Part shown: one piece after another, positions 1 to 8,614 of the stretch
Numbering within the stretch: the stretch's first letter is position 1
Layout: every line of letters begins with the position of its first letter
Source of the DNA: Citricoccus sp. SGAir0253
Lineage (GTDB): Bacteria; Actinomycetota; Actinomycetes; Actinomycetales; Micrococcaceae
Direction: 5' to 3'
Length of the DNA stretch: 64,000 bases
NCBI RefSeq assembly: GCF_005877055.1
Contig: NZ_CP039424.1
Span: 1,240,001-1,304,000, forward strand
Translations under genes and position numbers: made by a program
The notes under the pieces: model-generated
The model's database searches: none
Told to the model about the DNA's origin: nothing
The model's input: only the letters and a program-made list of their open reading frames with translations

Positions 1-771
1 GCCGAGCACGAGGATGAACCCGCCGACGGTGCAGTCGGGGAAGGCCCGCTGGAGGGCGACCATGGCGGGGGCGAGCGAGGGCGGGCTGACGCGCCGGTCA
101 CCGAGCAGCAGCTCGGCCCCGTCCCACCGGTAGGCGCCGTCCGGGACCTGGAGCGAGCCGATGACGGCCAACCGCTCCCCGCACAGCACCACGTGGTCGA
201 TGGCCCCGGAGTTCATCCGGCCGAACCGCAGGTCCAGCCCCGTCACCAGCCGTGCGGCGGGCAGGGCGGACAGCACGTGGGCCTGCAGGACGCGGATGGT
301 CCGGGCCTCGCGCACGAGGCGGTGGCCGGAGGAGAGCAGCCCCCGCCGCCGGGGCGCCCCGTGCACCTGCTGGGCGCTGCGCAGCGGGTCGAGGACGGCG
401 GCCTGGTCCAGCGGCGGGTCGTAGTCCACGGTGCCCCGGGCGCCGGCCGGTCCCGGCGCGGTGCCGGCGCGCGCCGTCGCCCGCGCGGCCGGACGCGCTC
501 CCGCTGGCGGCCGACCGGTCCCGGGAGCCGCCTCGGCGGGGCTGCGGGCCGCGGCGGCCGCGAAGGACCGGTCGTAGTCCCGCCGGGCCCCGGGGTCTCC
601 CACGAGCTCCCAGGCCAGGCTCACGCGGCGGAACTCGGCGGCGTCCCCGCCGTAGTCTGGGTGCGTGCGCCGCGCGGCCCGGCGCCAGGCCGCCTTGAGC
701 GTGGCGGTGTCGGCGTCGAAGGCCACGCCGAGGATCTCGTAGGCGGAGGGCCCGGACCGGTTCGCGTTCAC
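1..771 (-). CDS. J-domain protein with NERD-like downstream region (C-terminus cut by window edge)
   Basis: The N-terminus is a DnaJ-type J domain of about 60 residues: it opens with SAYEILGV and carries the diagnostic HPD in RRTHPDYGGDAAEFRR, the loop that stimulates Hsp70 ATPase. It ends with WELVGDPGARRDYDR. A Pro/Ala/Arg-rich linker follows. The last 110 or so visible residues (RMNSGAIDHVVLCGERLAVI, then WDGAELLLGDRR) resemble the core of nuclease-related NERD domains; this assignment is by eye and unproven. The frame is open to base 1, so the end is missing. I chose GTG 771 because a TACGCT -10 element at 785-780 lies 8 nt upstream, the leaderless spacing seen at neighbours; GTG 777 is an alternative. 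No DnaJ zinc-finger region is seen, so this is a specialised co-chaperone rather than DnaJ itself. Confidence 0.75.
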   Translation of the reverse strand, partial: MNANRSGPSAYEILGVAFDADTATLKAAWRRAARRTHPDYGGDAAEFRRVSLAWELVGDPGARRDYDRSFAAAAARSPAEAAPGTGRPPAGARPAARATARAGTAPGPAGARGTVDYDPPLDQAAVLDPLRSAQQVHGAPRRRGLLSSGHRLVREARTIRVLQAHVLSALPAARLVTGLDLRFGRMNSGAIDHVVLCGERLAVIGSLQVPDGAYRWDGAELLLGDRRVSPPSLAPAMVALQRAFPDCTVGGFILVLG

Positions 772-779
772 GGTCACCC

Positions 780-785
780 AGCGTA
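780..785 (-). promoter_or_regulatory. -10 element TACGCT of leaderless J-domain gene
   Basis: TACGCT reads on the minus strand 8 nt before GTG 771. It fits the TANNNT consensus and the 6-8 nt spacing of the other leaderless genes here. No clear -35 is visible. Confidence 0.45.
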
Positions 786-846
786 CCGGCGGCCCGGACC
801 GGTCCGCGGCGCTCCCCCCGTCGCGCTCGACGGGGCGCCCGCCGGG

Positions 847-852
847 CACAAT
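847..852 (+). promoter_or_regulatory. -10-like CACAAT before lipid kinase gene
   Basis: CACAAT is 6 nt upstream of ATG 859. It differs from TANNNT at the first base, but the spacing equals that of the other leaderless genes in this window. Confidence 0.3.
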
Positions 853-858
853 GGCCGC

Positions 859-1998
859 ATGAGCCGACCGCCGCGGACCGGTGCGCCACACCCTGCCGAA
901 CGACCCCTCGTGCTGCTGTGCGTGAACCCGGCCTCGGGGCGCGGCCGGGGGGCCGGCGCGGGGGCGGAGGCGGCCGCCCGGCTGCGCAGCGGCGGGGCCG
1001 ACGTCGAGGTGCTGGCCGTCCCGCGCGCCGGCGGGGGCGTGCCCGCCGAGGGGTACGCGAGGGCGCTGGCGGAGCGGTTGGCCGCGGCCCGGGGGGCCGG
1101 GGCGCCGACCGCGGCGCCGGACGCCGTCGTCGTGGTCGGCGGGGACGGCATGGTGCACGTGACGGCGAACGTCCTCGCGGGCACCTCGATCCCGCTCGGG
1201 CTCGTGCCGGCCGGGACGGGCAACGACATCGCCCGCTCCCTCGGCTGCGCGGACGGAGACATCGGCGCCGCCGTCGAGCGCGTCCTGCGCTCCTTGCGCC
1301 TCCCGCCGCGACGGATCGACCTGGCCCGGGTGGAGCTGGCCCCGCTGCCGGGGGCGGTGCCGACCGGGCCGGAGTTCACGGGCGACGCGGACGGCCCGGG
1401 ACGGGGCCGCGTCCGCCGCCACGTGGTGGCCGGTGTGGACGTGGCCTTCGACGCCGCGGTGACGGCGCGGGCCAACCGGATGCGCCGGCCCCGCGGCCGC
1501 GCCCGGTACGTGCTCGCCGTCCTCGCCGAACTGCCGCGCCACCGCCCCGCCCGGCTGCGCATCACGCTCGAGGGCCCCGACGGACCGGCGCGGCTGGCCG
1601 GCCCGGCGTTCCTGTTCGCGGTGATGAACGGGCGCTTCATCGGCGGCGGCATGGAGGTCACCCCGGGGTCCCGGCCGGACGACGGCGTCCTGGAGGCCTT
1701 CCTCGTCCGGCCCCTGCCTGCCGCGCGGTTCCTGCGCCTGTTCCCGCGGGTCTTCACCGGGGCCCACGCCGGCCTGCCGGAGGTGGACATCCGCCGGACA
1801 CGCGCGGTGCGCATCGAGGCGGAGCCGCCCGCGCGTCCGGCCGGGCGCCGGGCGGGGCGCCGCTCGGGGGAGCCGCCGGTCCTGCACGGCGACGGCGAGC
1901 CCCTCGGCCGGCTGCCCGCCACCGTCACGGTGGACCCCGGCGCGCTCGCGGTCCTCGACGACGGCGGCGCGGGCCTCGCTCCTACACTGGAGCCATGA
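859..1998 (+). CDS. Diacylglycerol kinase-like lipid kinase (DagK/YegS family)
   Basis: 379 residues, normal for bacterial lipid kinases that phosphorylate diacylglycerol or related lipids with ATP at the membrane. The N-terminal catalytic domain has VNPASGRGRG at about 23-32, the nucleotide-binding GGDGM at 94-98 (usually GGDGT) and PAGTGNDIARSLG at 117-129. The C-terminal beta-sandwich contains VMNGRFIGGGMEVTPGSRPDDG, the usual family signature. ATG 859 was chosen because the homologous region starts just after it and CACAAT at 847-852, a near-consensus -10, lies 6 nt upstream; the frame stays open further 5' but without family sequence. The stop overlaps the next start (ATGA), so translation of the cysteine desulfurase is probably coupled. 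The exact lipid substrate cannot be told from sequence. Confidence 0.88.
   Translation: MSRPPRTGAPHPAERPLVLLCVNPASGRGRGAGAGAEAAARLRSGGADVEVLAVPRAGGGVPAEGYARALAERLAAARGAGAPTAAPDAVVVVGGDGMVHVTANVLAGTSIPLGLVPAGTGNDIARSLGCADGDIGAAVERVLRSLRLPPRRIDLARVELAPLPGAVPTGPEFTGDADGPGRGRVRRHVVAGVDVAFDAAVTARANRMRRPRGRARYVLAVLAELPRHRPARLRITLEGPDGPARLAGPAFLFAVMNGRFIGGGMEVTPGSRPDDGVLEAFLVRPLPAARFLRLFPRVFTGAHAGLPEVDIRRTRAVRIEAEPPARPAGRRAGRRSGEPPVLHGDGEPLGRLPATVTVDPGALAVLDDGGAGLAPTLEP
1983..1988 (+). promoter_or_regulatory. -10 element TACACT, leaderless promoter of cysteine desulfurase
   Basis: TACACT, then GGAGCC (6 nt), then ATG 1995. The same six-base spacer GGAGCC recurs before the chorismate mutase and ankyrin genes. 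It lies within the 3' end of the lipid kinase gene. Confidence 0.5.
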
Positions 1999-3275
1999 CC
2001 CCCGCTGCCCCCGGTGCCCGCGTCTACCTCGACCACGCCGCCACCACGGCCCTGCGCCCGGCGGCCCTGGAGGCCTTCACGGCGTCCGCCCGCCGCCTCG
2101 GCAACCAGTCGTCCCTGCACCAGTCGGGGCGGGCGGCCAAGCTGCGCGTGGAGACGGCCCGCGAGGCGCTCGCGGCCACGCTGGGCGCCGATCCCAGCGA
2201 GGTGCTGTTCACCTCGGGGGGGACGGAATCGGACAACCTGGCGCTCAAGGGCCTGTACTGGGCGCGCCGGGACGCCGCGCGGGCGGCAGGGGAGCCGGAG
2301 TGCGACCGGATCCTGCTGACCGGCATCGAGCACTCGGCGATCCTGGACACGGCCGAGTGGCTCGAGGCCCACGAGGGGGCGCGGCTCGAGGTGGTCCCCG
2401 TGGACCCGGACGGCGTCGTGGACCTGGACGCGTGGGAGCGGGCGCTGTCCCGGGAGCCCGGGACCGCCGCCGTGGCCACCCTGATGTGGGCCAACAACGA
2501 GATCGGCACCATCCAGCCGATCGCCCGGGCCGCCGCGCTCGCCGCCGCGCACGGGGTGCCGTTCCACACGGACGCCGTCCAGGCCTTCGGGGCGGTGCCC
2601 GTGGACTTCCGGGCCTGCGGGGCCACGACGATGGCCGTCACCGGGCACAAGATCGGCGCCCCCGTGGGGATCGGCGCCCTGCTGGTGCGCCGGGATGCCA
2701 CGCTCGTGCCCGTGCAGCACGGCGGGGGCCAGGAACGGGACATCCGGTCGGGCACCCTGCCCGTCGCCCTCATCGAGGCCTTCGCCGCCGCCGCCACGGA
2801 GGCCCACGCCCACCTGGCCGCCGAGCGCGAGCGGATCGGCGGGCTTCGGGACCGCCTCGTCGCCGGGATCCGGGCACTGGTCCCGGAGGCCCGGCTCACG
2901 GGCGCCGAGGACGTGGACCCGGGCACCGGCGAGCGCCTGCCCGCCGGCACCCGGCGGCTGCCCGGCAACGTCCACTTCGTCTTCCCCGGCTGCGAGGGGG
3001 ACTCCCTGCTCTTCGGGCTGGACATGGCCGGCGTCGAGTCCTCCACCGGCTCGGCCTGTTCGGCCGGGGTGCCCCGGCCCTCGCACGTGCTGACCGCCCT
3101 CGGCGTGGACGAGGACGGCGCCCGCTCGGTGCAGCGCTTCAGCCTCGGGCATACATCGGTGCCCGCGGACGTTGACACGGTGCTGGACGTCCTGCCGGGC
3201 GTCCATGCCTCCGCGCTCCGGGCCGGGATGGCCGGTCGCGGCCCCGGCCCGCGCACCGCGGGCAGCCACCGCTGA
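1995..3275 (+). CDS. Cysteine desulfurase (IscS/NifS class V aminotransferase fold)
   Basis: 426-residue PLP enzyme that removes sulfur from L-cysteine as an enzyme-bound persulfide. Seen: YLDHAATT at 11-18, [16 protein letters not shown] at 71-86, the cofactor lysine K219 in [15 protein letters not shown], the phosphate-contacting [13 protein letters not shown] at 242-254, and the catalytic cysteine C355 in [13 protein letters not shown] 1995 overlaps the preceding stop, and TACACT at 1983-1988 sits 6 nt upstream, so it can be both coupled and driven by its own leaderless promoter. mnmA follows after 28 nt, which points to tRNA 2-thiouridine formation as its main job. A general Fe-S cluster role is possible; SUF genes are not in this window. 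Confidence 0.93.
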   Translation: MTPAAPGARVYLDHAATTALRPAALEAFTASARRLGNQSSLHQSGRAAKLRVETAREALAATLGADPSEVLFTSGGTESDNLALKGLYWARRDAARAAGEPECDRILLTGIEHSAILDTAEWLEAHEGARLEVVPVDPDGVVDLDAWERALSREPGTAAVATLMWANNEIGTIQPIARAAALAAAHGVPFHTDAVQAFGAVPVDFRACGATTMAVTGHKIGAPVGIGALLVRRDATLVPVQHGGGQERDIRSGTLPVALIEAFAAAATEAHAHLAAERERIGGLRDRLVAGIRALVPEARLTGAEDVDPGTGERLPAGTRRLPGNVHFVFPGCEGDSLLFGLDMAGVESSTGSACSAGVPRPSHVLTALGVDEDGARSVQRFSLGHTSVPADVDTVLDVLPGVHASALRAGMAGRGPGPRTAGSHR

Positions 3276-3303
3276 CCTCCGCCACCGAAGGGAACGACAC
3301 CGC

Positions 3304-4452
3304 ATGAAGGTCCTCGCCGCCATGAGCGGGGGAGTCGACTCCGCCGTCGCCGCCGCCCGCGCCGTGGACGCCGGCCACGAGGTCGTCGGCGTCCACCTCG
3401 CCCTGTCCCGCATGCCCGGGACGCTGCGCACGGGCTCACGCGGCTGCTGCACCATCGAGGACTCCCGGGACGCCTGGCGCGCGTGCGAGCGGCTCGGCAT
3501 CCCGTTCTACACGTGGGACTTCTCGGAGCGGTTCAGGGAGGACGTGGTGGAGGACTTCGTGGCCGAGTACGCCGCGGGCCGCACGCCCAATCCGTGCATG
3601 CGCTGCAACGAGCGGATCAAGTTCGCCGCCCTGCTGGAGAAGGCCCTGGCCCTGGGCTTCGACGCGGTGTGCACGGGCCACTACGCCAAGGTCGTCCGCA
3701 CGCCTGCCGGCTCCCTCGAGCTGCACCGCGCCGCGGACTGGGCCAAGGACCAGTCCTACGTGCTCGGCGTGCTCACCGCCGAGCAGCTCGCGCACTCGAT
3801 GTTCCCGCTCGCCGACACCCCCTCCAAGGACCTCGTGCGCGCCGAGGCGGCCGAGCGCGGGCTGTCCGTGGCGGCCAAGCCCGACTCGCACGACATCTGC
3901 TTCATCCCCGACGGGGACACGCGGGGGTGGCTGGCCGAGCGGATCGAGATGACCGAGGGGGACATCGTGGACACCGAGGGCCACCGCCTGGGCACCCACC
4001 CGGGCGCGCACGCCTTCACGGTGGGCCAGCGCAAGGGGCTGGCGATCGGCCGCCCCGCCGCGGACGGTCGGCCGCGCTTCGTGCTCGAGGTGCGGCCCCG
4101 GGACAACACCGTGGTCGTGGGCCCGCGGGAGCTGCTGGCCGTGGACCGGGTCACCGGCATCCGCCCCTCCTGGGCCGGCGAGCCGTTGCCCGAGGACGCC
4201 ACGGGCGCGTGGTTCGACTGCCACCTGCAGGTCCGCGCCCACGGCGACCCCGTCCCGGCGCGCGCCCGGGTGGACCGGGCGCCGGCCGCCCCGGGCGCGG
4301 AGGCCGGACCCGACGCCGTCACCTGGGTCCTCGAGCTCCGCGAGCCCCTGGCGGGGGTCGCCCCCGGCCAGACCGCCGTGCTCTACCAGGGCACCCGCGT
4401 GCTCGGGCAGGCGACGATCGACTCCGCGGTGAACTCGGCCCGCGCCGCCTGA
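3304..4452 (+). CDS. mnmA: tRNA-specific 2-thiouridylase MnmA
   Basis: 382 residues. Adenylates U34 of Lys/Glu/Gln tRNAs and inserts sulfur supplied through a cysteine desulfurase, giving s2U34. The PP-loop [10 protein letters not shown] is at 8-17. The nucleophilic pair C98 (in NPCMRCN) and C199 (in [10 protein letters not shown]) forms the persulfide and disulfide. TGHYAKV at 124-130 and [10 protein letters not shown] are further family motifs. The C-terminal beta-barrel has an extra Ala/Pro insertion before the final [15 protein letters not shown] 3304 follows GAAGGGAACGA, a usable ribosome site. It lies directly behind the cysteine desulfurase, an arrangement that pairs sulfur donor and acceptor enzymes. 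Confidence 0.96.
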   Translation: MKVLAAMSGGVDSAVAAARAVDAGHEVVGVHLALSRMPGTLRTGSRGCCTIEDSRDAWRACERLGIPFYTWDFSERFREDVVEDFVAEYAAGRTPNPCMRCNERIKFAALLEKALALGFDAVCTGHYAKVVRTPAGSLELHRAADWAKDQSYVLGVLTAEQLAHSMFPLADTPSKDLVRAEAAERGLSVAAKPDSHDICFIPDGDTRGWLAERIEMTEGDIVDTEGHRLGTHPGAHAFTVGQRKGLAIGRPAADGRPRFVLEVRPRDNTVVVGPRELLAVDRVTGIRPSWAGEPLPEDATGAWFDCHLQVRAHGDPVPARARVDRAPAAPGAEAGPDAVTWVLELREPLAGVAPGQTAVLYQGTRVLGQATIDSAVNSARAA

Positions 4453-4532
4453 CCCGCGCCGCCCGCGTCCGGGGGAGCGGCCTGCCCGCGCCGGCCGGCC
4501 GCAACGATCCGACACCACCGCCCGCCCGACCG

Positions 4533-4538
4533 TAGGCT
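4533..4538 (+). promoter_or_regulatory. -10 element TAGGCT, leaderless promoter of chorismate mutase
   Basis: TAGGCT, then GGAGCC (6 nt), then ATG 4545. The GGAG is only 2 nt from the ATG, too close to act as a normal Shine-Dalgarno. Confidence 0.55.
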
Positions 4539-4544
4539 GGAGCC

Positions 4545-4916
4545 ATGAACGCCGAGCCCGCCCCCGGACCCCGCCCGGAGTCCGCCTTCGACCCGCACGC
4601 CACCTCCCTGGACGGCACGGCCGACCCGGCGGTGCTGCAGGAGCTCTTCGAGATCCGCGGCAGCATCGACAACATCGATGCCACGCTCGTCTACCTGCTG
4701 GCCGAGCGCTTCAAGTGCACCCAGCGCGTCGGCCGGCTCAAGGCCGAGCACGAGCTCCCGCCCTCGGACCCCGGCCGCGAGGCCGCGCAGATCGCCCGGC
4801 TGCGCCGGCTCGCCGAGGACGCCGACCTCGACCCGGCGTTCGCGGAGAAGTTCCTCGCCTTCATCGTCTCCGAGGTGATCCAGCACCACCGGGCCATCGC
4901 CGGCCGGCGCGACTGA
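4545..4916 (+). CDS. Chorismate mutase (AroQ type)
   Basis: 123 residues, all-helical AroQ fold converting chorismate to prephenate for Phe/Tyr synthesis. The pattern IRGSIDNIDATLVYLLAERF at about 33-52 corresponds to the family opening (R..ID..D..l..Ll..R), followed by CTQRVGRLKAEHELPPSDPG and FLAFIVSEVIQHHR. The first 28 residues are a disordered acidic/proline extension. ATG 4545 has TAGGCT at 4533-4538 with a 6-nt spacer, so the transcript is predicted to be leaderless. A MetE-like gene follows 10 nt after the stop and is probably co-transcribed. No dehydratase or dehydrogenase domain is fused. Confidence 0.9.
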   Translation: MNAEPAPGPRPESAFDPHATSLDGTADPAVLQELFEIRGSIDNIDATLVYLLAERFKCTQRVGRLKAEHELPPSDPGREAAQIARLRRLAEDADLDPAFAEKFLAFIVSEVIQHHRAIAGRRD

Positions 4917-4926
4917 GGGGCCGGCC

Positions 4927-6099
4927 GTGACCCGAGCGACCCTGGCCGGGCCGTGGCCCGGTGCCGACCCCGTGGCGGCGGCGCGCGACGTGCTGGCCGG
5001 CCTGGCCCGCCCGCACCTGCCCGTCCTGCCGGAGCTGCCGGCCCGCGGCCCGGGCTCGGACCCGGTCGGGCGCACAGCCGCCCTCCTGGACGGACTCGCC
5101 GTGGACCTGCAGCCGCACGGCTGGCGCCTGGTGCCGGAGGCCGGCATGGACCACCGCCGGGCCGCCTCCGCGTTGCGCACGGACGTGAACGCCTTCACCG
5201 ACCTCGCCGGGGAGCGGGGCGAGGCCGTGGAGGAACTCGTGGTCCGGGTGAGCGGCCCGATGTCCCTGGCCGCCGGGCTGTGGCTGCCCGGGGGCGAGCG
5301 CTCCCTCTCGGACGCCGGCGCCCGCCGGGACGTGGTGCAGTCGCTGGCCGCCGGACTGGCCGACTGGGTGCGCTCGGTGCGCGCCGCCACGGGCGCCGCC
5401 CGGCTGACCGTCGTGGTCGACGAGCCGCGTGCCGCGGCGGTGCTCTCCGGGGCCCTGCCCACCGCGAGCGGGTACCGCACCGTGCGCTCGATCCCGCGGT
5501 CCGAGGTGCGCGCCGGCTGGACGCTCGTCACCGAGGCCGTGCTCGACGCCGGCGCCACCGGCGCCGTGCTGGCGCCCGGCCGCGCGGGGGCCGAGGAGCG
5601 GTGGGGCTGGCGGGACCTGGCGCTGCTGGCCTCCGAGGCGCTGCCGGCGGTGGCGGACCCGGAGCCGGACGCCCCCGTGGACCTCGGCCTCGCGCTGCCG
5701 CTGGCCCCGCTCGAGGGCCCGGGGGCGGACCCGGACCGCTGGGAGGTCACCGCGGGCTGGGCCGAGGCGGGGCGGACGGTGCTGCTGCGCCTGCCCCGCG
5801 CGGGGCACGGCGCGCCCACCGCGGCGGCCGGGACGGCGGCCGGGGACCGGGCACGAGCCGGGACGTCCGCGGCGGGTCGCCCGGAGGCGGTCGGCACGGC
5901 ACGGCCCTACCGGGGCACCGCCGTCGGCATCGCCCGGACCTGGGCGCGGATCGGCCTGGACCCGGACCTGCTGTCCGCCCTCGTCCTCGGCGCCCCGGAC
6001 CTGTCCGGGGGCACGCGCCACGAGGCCAACCGGACGCTCGAGGGCGCCGTCGCCGCCGCCGAGGACCTGGAGCACATCCGGCAGGACGGCGGGCTGTAG
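4927..6099 (+). CDS. MetE-like (UROD/MetE fold) protein, function uncertain
   Basis: 390 residues, similar to the actinobacterial family often labelled methionine synthase. It is far shorter than true cobalamin-independent MetE (about 750 residues) and would match only the C-terminal barrel. I see VRVSGPMSLAAGLWLPGGER around 113-132 and a LTVVVDEPRAAAVLSG segment that fit the barrel core. The translated protein contains no cysteine, so the His/Cys/Cys zinc site that activates homocysteine in MetE cannot form; methionine synthesis by the known mechanism is unlikely. Residues 295-330 are a low-complexity Ala/Gly/Arg insertion. GTG 4927 begins 10 nt after the chorismate mutase stop. The real substrate is unknown. 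Confidence 0.7.
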   Translation: MTRATLAGPWPGADPVAAARDVLAGLARPHLPVLPELPARGPGSDPVGRTAALLDGLAVDLQPHGWRLVPEAGMDHRRAASALRTDVNAFTDLAGERGEAVEELVVRVSGPMSLAAGLWLPGGERSLSDAGARRDVVQSLAAGLADWVRSVRAATGAARLTVVVDEPRAAAVLSGALPTASGYRTVRSIPRSEVRAGWTLVTEAVLDAGATGAVLAPGRAGAEERWGWRDLALLASEALPAVADPEPDAPVDLGLALPLAPLEGPGADPDRWEVTAGWAEAGRTVLLRLPRAGHGAPTAAAGTAAGDRARAGTSAAGRPEAVGTARPYRGTAVGIARTWARIGLDPDLLSALVLGAPDLSGGTRHEANRTLEGAVAAAEDLEHIRQDGGL

Positions 6100-6160
6100 G
6101 CCCCGTCCGGACCGCCCCCCGAGGGCACCGCGTCCACGTCCCCCCGGCCGCCGGCCCGGC

Positions 6161-8518
6161 TCACGCCCTCGGCGCGCGCCCCGGCGGCTGCGCCGGCTCC
6201 GGCAGCAGGGGGTCCGGCACCACGAGCGGCACCGTGACCGGCCGCCCCGGCTCCAGGGCCACGGCCGCCCCGTCCACGCGCAGCCGGAGGGGCCCGCCGT
6301 CGTCGTCCCGCAGGGCCAGCACCGTCCCGGACGGGGCGACCTCGACGCGCAGCCGGCGGTCCCGCCAGCGCAGGTGGAAGCACACCCGGCCCAGCCGGGC
6401 GGGCAGCCGGGGCGCGAGCCGCAGCACGTCCCCGTCCACGTGCAGCCCGCCCACCCCGCAGGCCACGGCCAGCCACGCCCCCGCGAGCGAGGCCAGGTGC
6501 AGCCCGCGGTGGGTGTCCCCGGCGAGGTCGCGCAGGTCCACGAGGGCGGCCTCGCGCAGGTAGGCCGCGGCGAGGTCGAGGTGGCCCACCCGCGCGCACG
6601 CGACCGACTGGACCGCCGCGGACAGGGACGAGTCCCGCACGGTGCGCCGCTCGTAGTAGTCCACGTCCCGGGCGGCCTGCTCGGCCGTGAACTCCTCGGG
6701 GCACCACCAGATCGCCTGCACCAGGTCCGCCTGCTTGACGACCTGGTGGCGGTAGATCGTCAGGTAGTGCGCCCGGTCCTGCACGGCCCCGTCCGCGGGG
6801 TCCGCGCCGAAGTCCCACTCCCGGTAGGTGGTGAAGCCCTGGTTGGCCGGGTGGACGCCGAGGATCTCGTCGTAGGGCACGTGCAGGTCCCCGGCGAGCC
6901 GCACCCACGCGTCCGGTTCGGCGGCATCCACCCCCAGCCGGCGGGCGTCCCGGGGGTGCGCGGCGCACGCCCGCGCCGCCGCCCGCAGGTTCCAGCGGGC
7001 CATGAGCACCGTGAACACGTTGTCGTCCACCACCCCGGTGTACTCGTCCGGCCCGGTCAGGCCGCGCAGGTGGGCGGTCCCCGCGTGGTCGCGGTCGGCC
7101 AGCCCCGTCCACAGCCGGGCCGTCTCGACGAGCACGTCCACGCCCCCGGCCCCGGCGAGGTCCCCGCCGGTGGCGTCCGCCCAGAACCCGAAGGACCGGG
7201 CGATGTCCGCGTTCAGGTGCATGGCCGCCGTGCTGGCGGGCCAGTACGCCGAGGTCTCCGTGCCGCCGATGGTGCGCCACGGGAACGCCGCCCCGGGCAG
7301 GCCCAGCACGCGGGCGCGCTCGCGGGCGTGGTCGAGCCCGGCGGCACGCCAGGCCAGCACCCGCCGTGCGTCCCGGGGGCGCACCAGGGTCAGCACGGGC
7401 ACCACGAAGCCGTCGATGTCCCAGAAGGTGTGCCCGCTGTACCCGGACCCCGTCAGGCCCTTGGCCCCGAGCGGGGCGTCGTGCACGCACGCGGCGGCCT
7501 GGAGCACCTGGAACAGGGCGAACCGCAGCGCCCCCTGCAGCTCCGGGTCGCCGTCGACCTCGACGTCCGCGTCCGCCCAGAAGTCGTCCAGGACCGCCCG
7601 CTGGTCCGCCAGCAGCCCGGACCATCCCCGGTCCCGGGCCTCCGCGAGGGCGTCCCGGGCGCGCCCGAGCAGGTCTCCGCCGGGGTCGACGCGGGACCAG
7701 GCATGGGCGGAGAGCTTGACCACGGTCAGCGACTGCCCGGCGGCCAGGTCCGTCACCACGGTGGTCACGATCCGGTCCTCGTCCGCGGCGGTGTGCACGG
7801 CGCGGTCCGGCAGGGGACGGCCGCCGTCGAGGACCACCGCGTGGTCCACCGCGGCGGCCACGCCGATGCCGCTGCGCCGCGTCCGGTGCACCAGGTGCCC
7901 GCCGGTGCGGTGCCGGCCGACGGCCACCGGCTCGAAGGGCCGTTCGAGGGCCTCGGCCACGCGGGGGTCCGGGTTGTCCACCTGCGGGGGGACCCCGTTG
8001 GCCGCCAGCTCGGAGGTGACCACCACGCGGGCCGGGCCGTCGACCGCCTCGAGGGTCCAGTGCGTGGCGCCCACGGCCCGGTGGGCGAGCGAGACCAGGC
8101 GGGTGGAGCGCAGGCGCATGGCGCGCCCGTCGGGCGTGGTCCACTCCGTGCGGCGCTCCAGGGTGCCCGCCCGCAGGTCGAGTGCGCGCTCGTGCGCGGT
8201 GGGCGGGGTCTCGCGCAGGTCCAGCGGGGCGCCGTCCACCTGCACCCGGATCGTGGCCGCGTCGGTCACCCCGACGATCGCCTGGCCGTGCTCCGGGTCG
8301 CCGAAGCCGCCCTCCGGGTAGGCCAGCGGGTGGTGCTCGTGGACCCCGGACAGGAAGGTCCCGCGCGAGACGCTGGGCTGGGCCTCCTCGAGCGTGCCGC
8401 GCACGCCGAGGTGCCCGTTGCCGAGGGCCAGGACGGACTCCGTGGCCCCGAGGGCCTCCGGCTCGAGGGCGGTCTCGCGGATTCGCCACGGTCCGATCTC
8501 CAGGGGCGGTCTCACCAT
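6161..8518 (-). CDS. Glycoside hydrolase family 65 phosphorylase (trehalose/maltose/kojibiose type)
   Basis: 785 residues, the usual GH65 length. These enzymes split an alpha-glucosyl disaccharide with phosphate, releasing beta-glucose 1-phosphate. The N-terminal super-sandwich includes ALGNGHLGVRG at 31-41. In the (alpha/alpha)6 barrel I see GHTFWDIDGFVVPVL with FWD at 365-367, PWRTIGGTETSAYWPAST from 413, and the general acid E492 in LTGPDEYTGVVDDN. YRHQVVKQADLVQAIWW supplies the Lys-Gln pair of the substrate pocket. ATG 8518 is preceded at 6 nt by TACCGT. The substrate (trehalose, maltose, kojibiose, nigerose) cannot be decided. No beta-phosphoglucomutase gene, the common partner, is adjacent. 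Confidence 0.9.
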   Translation of the reverse strand: MVRPPLEIGPWRIRETALEPEALGATESVLALGNGHLGVRGTLEEAQPSVSRGTFLSGVHEHHPLAYPEGGFGDPEHGQAIVGVTDAATIRVQVDGAPLDLRETPPTAHERALDLRAGTLERRTEWTTPDGRAMRLRSTRLVSLAHRAVGATHWTLEAVDGPARVVVTSELAANGVPPQVDNPDPRVAEALERPFEPVAVGRHRTGGHLVHRTRRSGIGVAAAVDHAVVLDGGRPLPDRAVHTAADEDRIVTTVVTDLAAGQSLTVVKLSAHAWSRVDPGGDLLGRARDALAEARDRGWSGLLADQRAVLDDFWADADVEVDGDPELQGALRFALFQVLQAAACVHDAPLGAKGLTGSGYSGHTFWDIDGFVVPVLTLVRPRDARRVLAWRAAGLDHARERARVLGLPGAAFPWRTIGGTETSAYWPASTAAMHLNADIARSFGFWADATGGDLAGAGGVDVLVETARLWTGLADRDHAGTAHLRGLTGPDEYTGVVDDNVFTVLMARWNLRAAARACAAHPRDARRLGVDAAEPDAWVRLAGDLHVPYDEILGVHPANQGFTTYREWDFGADPADGAVQDRAHYLTIYRHQVVKQADLVQAIWWCPEEFTAEQAARDVDYYERRTVRDSSLSAAVQSVACARVGHLDLAAAYLREAALVDLRDLAGDTHRGLHLASLAGAWLAVACGVGGLHVDGDVLRLAPRLPARLGRVCFHLRWRDRRLRVEVAPSGTVLALRDDDGGPLRLRVDGAAVALEPGRPVTVPLVVPDPLLPEPAQPPGRAPRA

Positions 8519-8524
8519 GGGGAC

Positions 8525-8530
8525 ACGGTA
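8525..8530 (-). promoter_or_regulatory. -10 element TACCGT, leaderless promoter of GH65 gene
   Basis: On the minus strand TACCGT is followed by GTCCCC (6 nt) and then ATG 8518. No Shine-Dalgarno fits in the space. Confidence 0.5.
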
Positions 8531-8614
8531 CGCGACCGCGTGGTGGACCCCCGACGCCCCCTCGCGGTCGCGGGGGGGGCCACGCCGGGAGGGCCTGCCG
8601 GAGGGGCGGCGGGC

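Noticed and set aside
193-858. Upstream extension of the lipid kinase frame on the plus strand
   Set aside because: The frame is open but encodes low-complexity sequence opposite the J-domain gene; the family N-terminus and -10 element support ATG 859.
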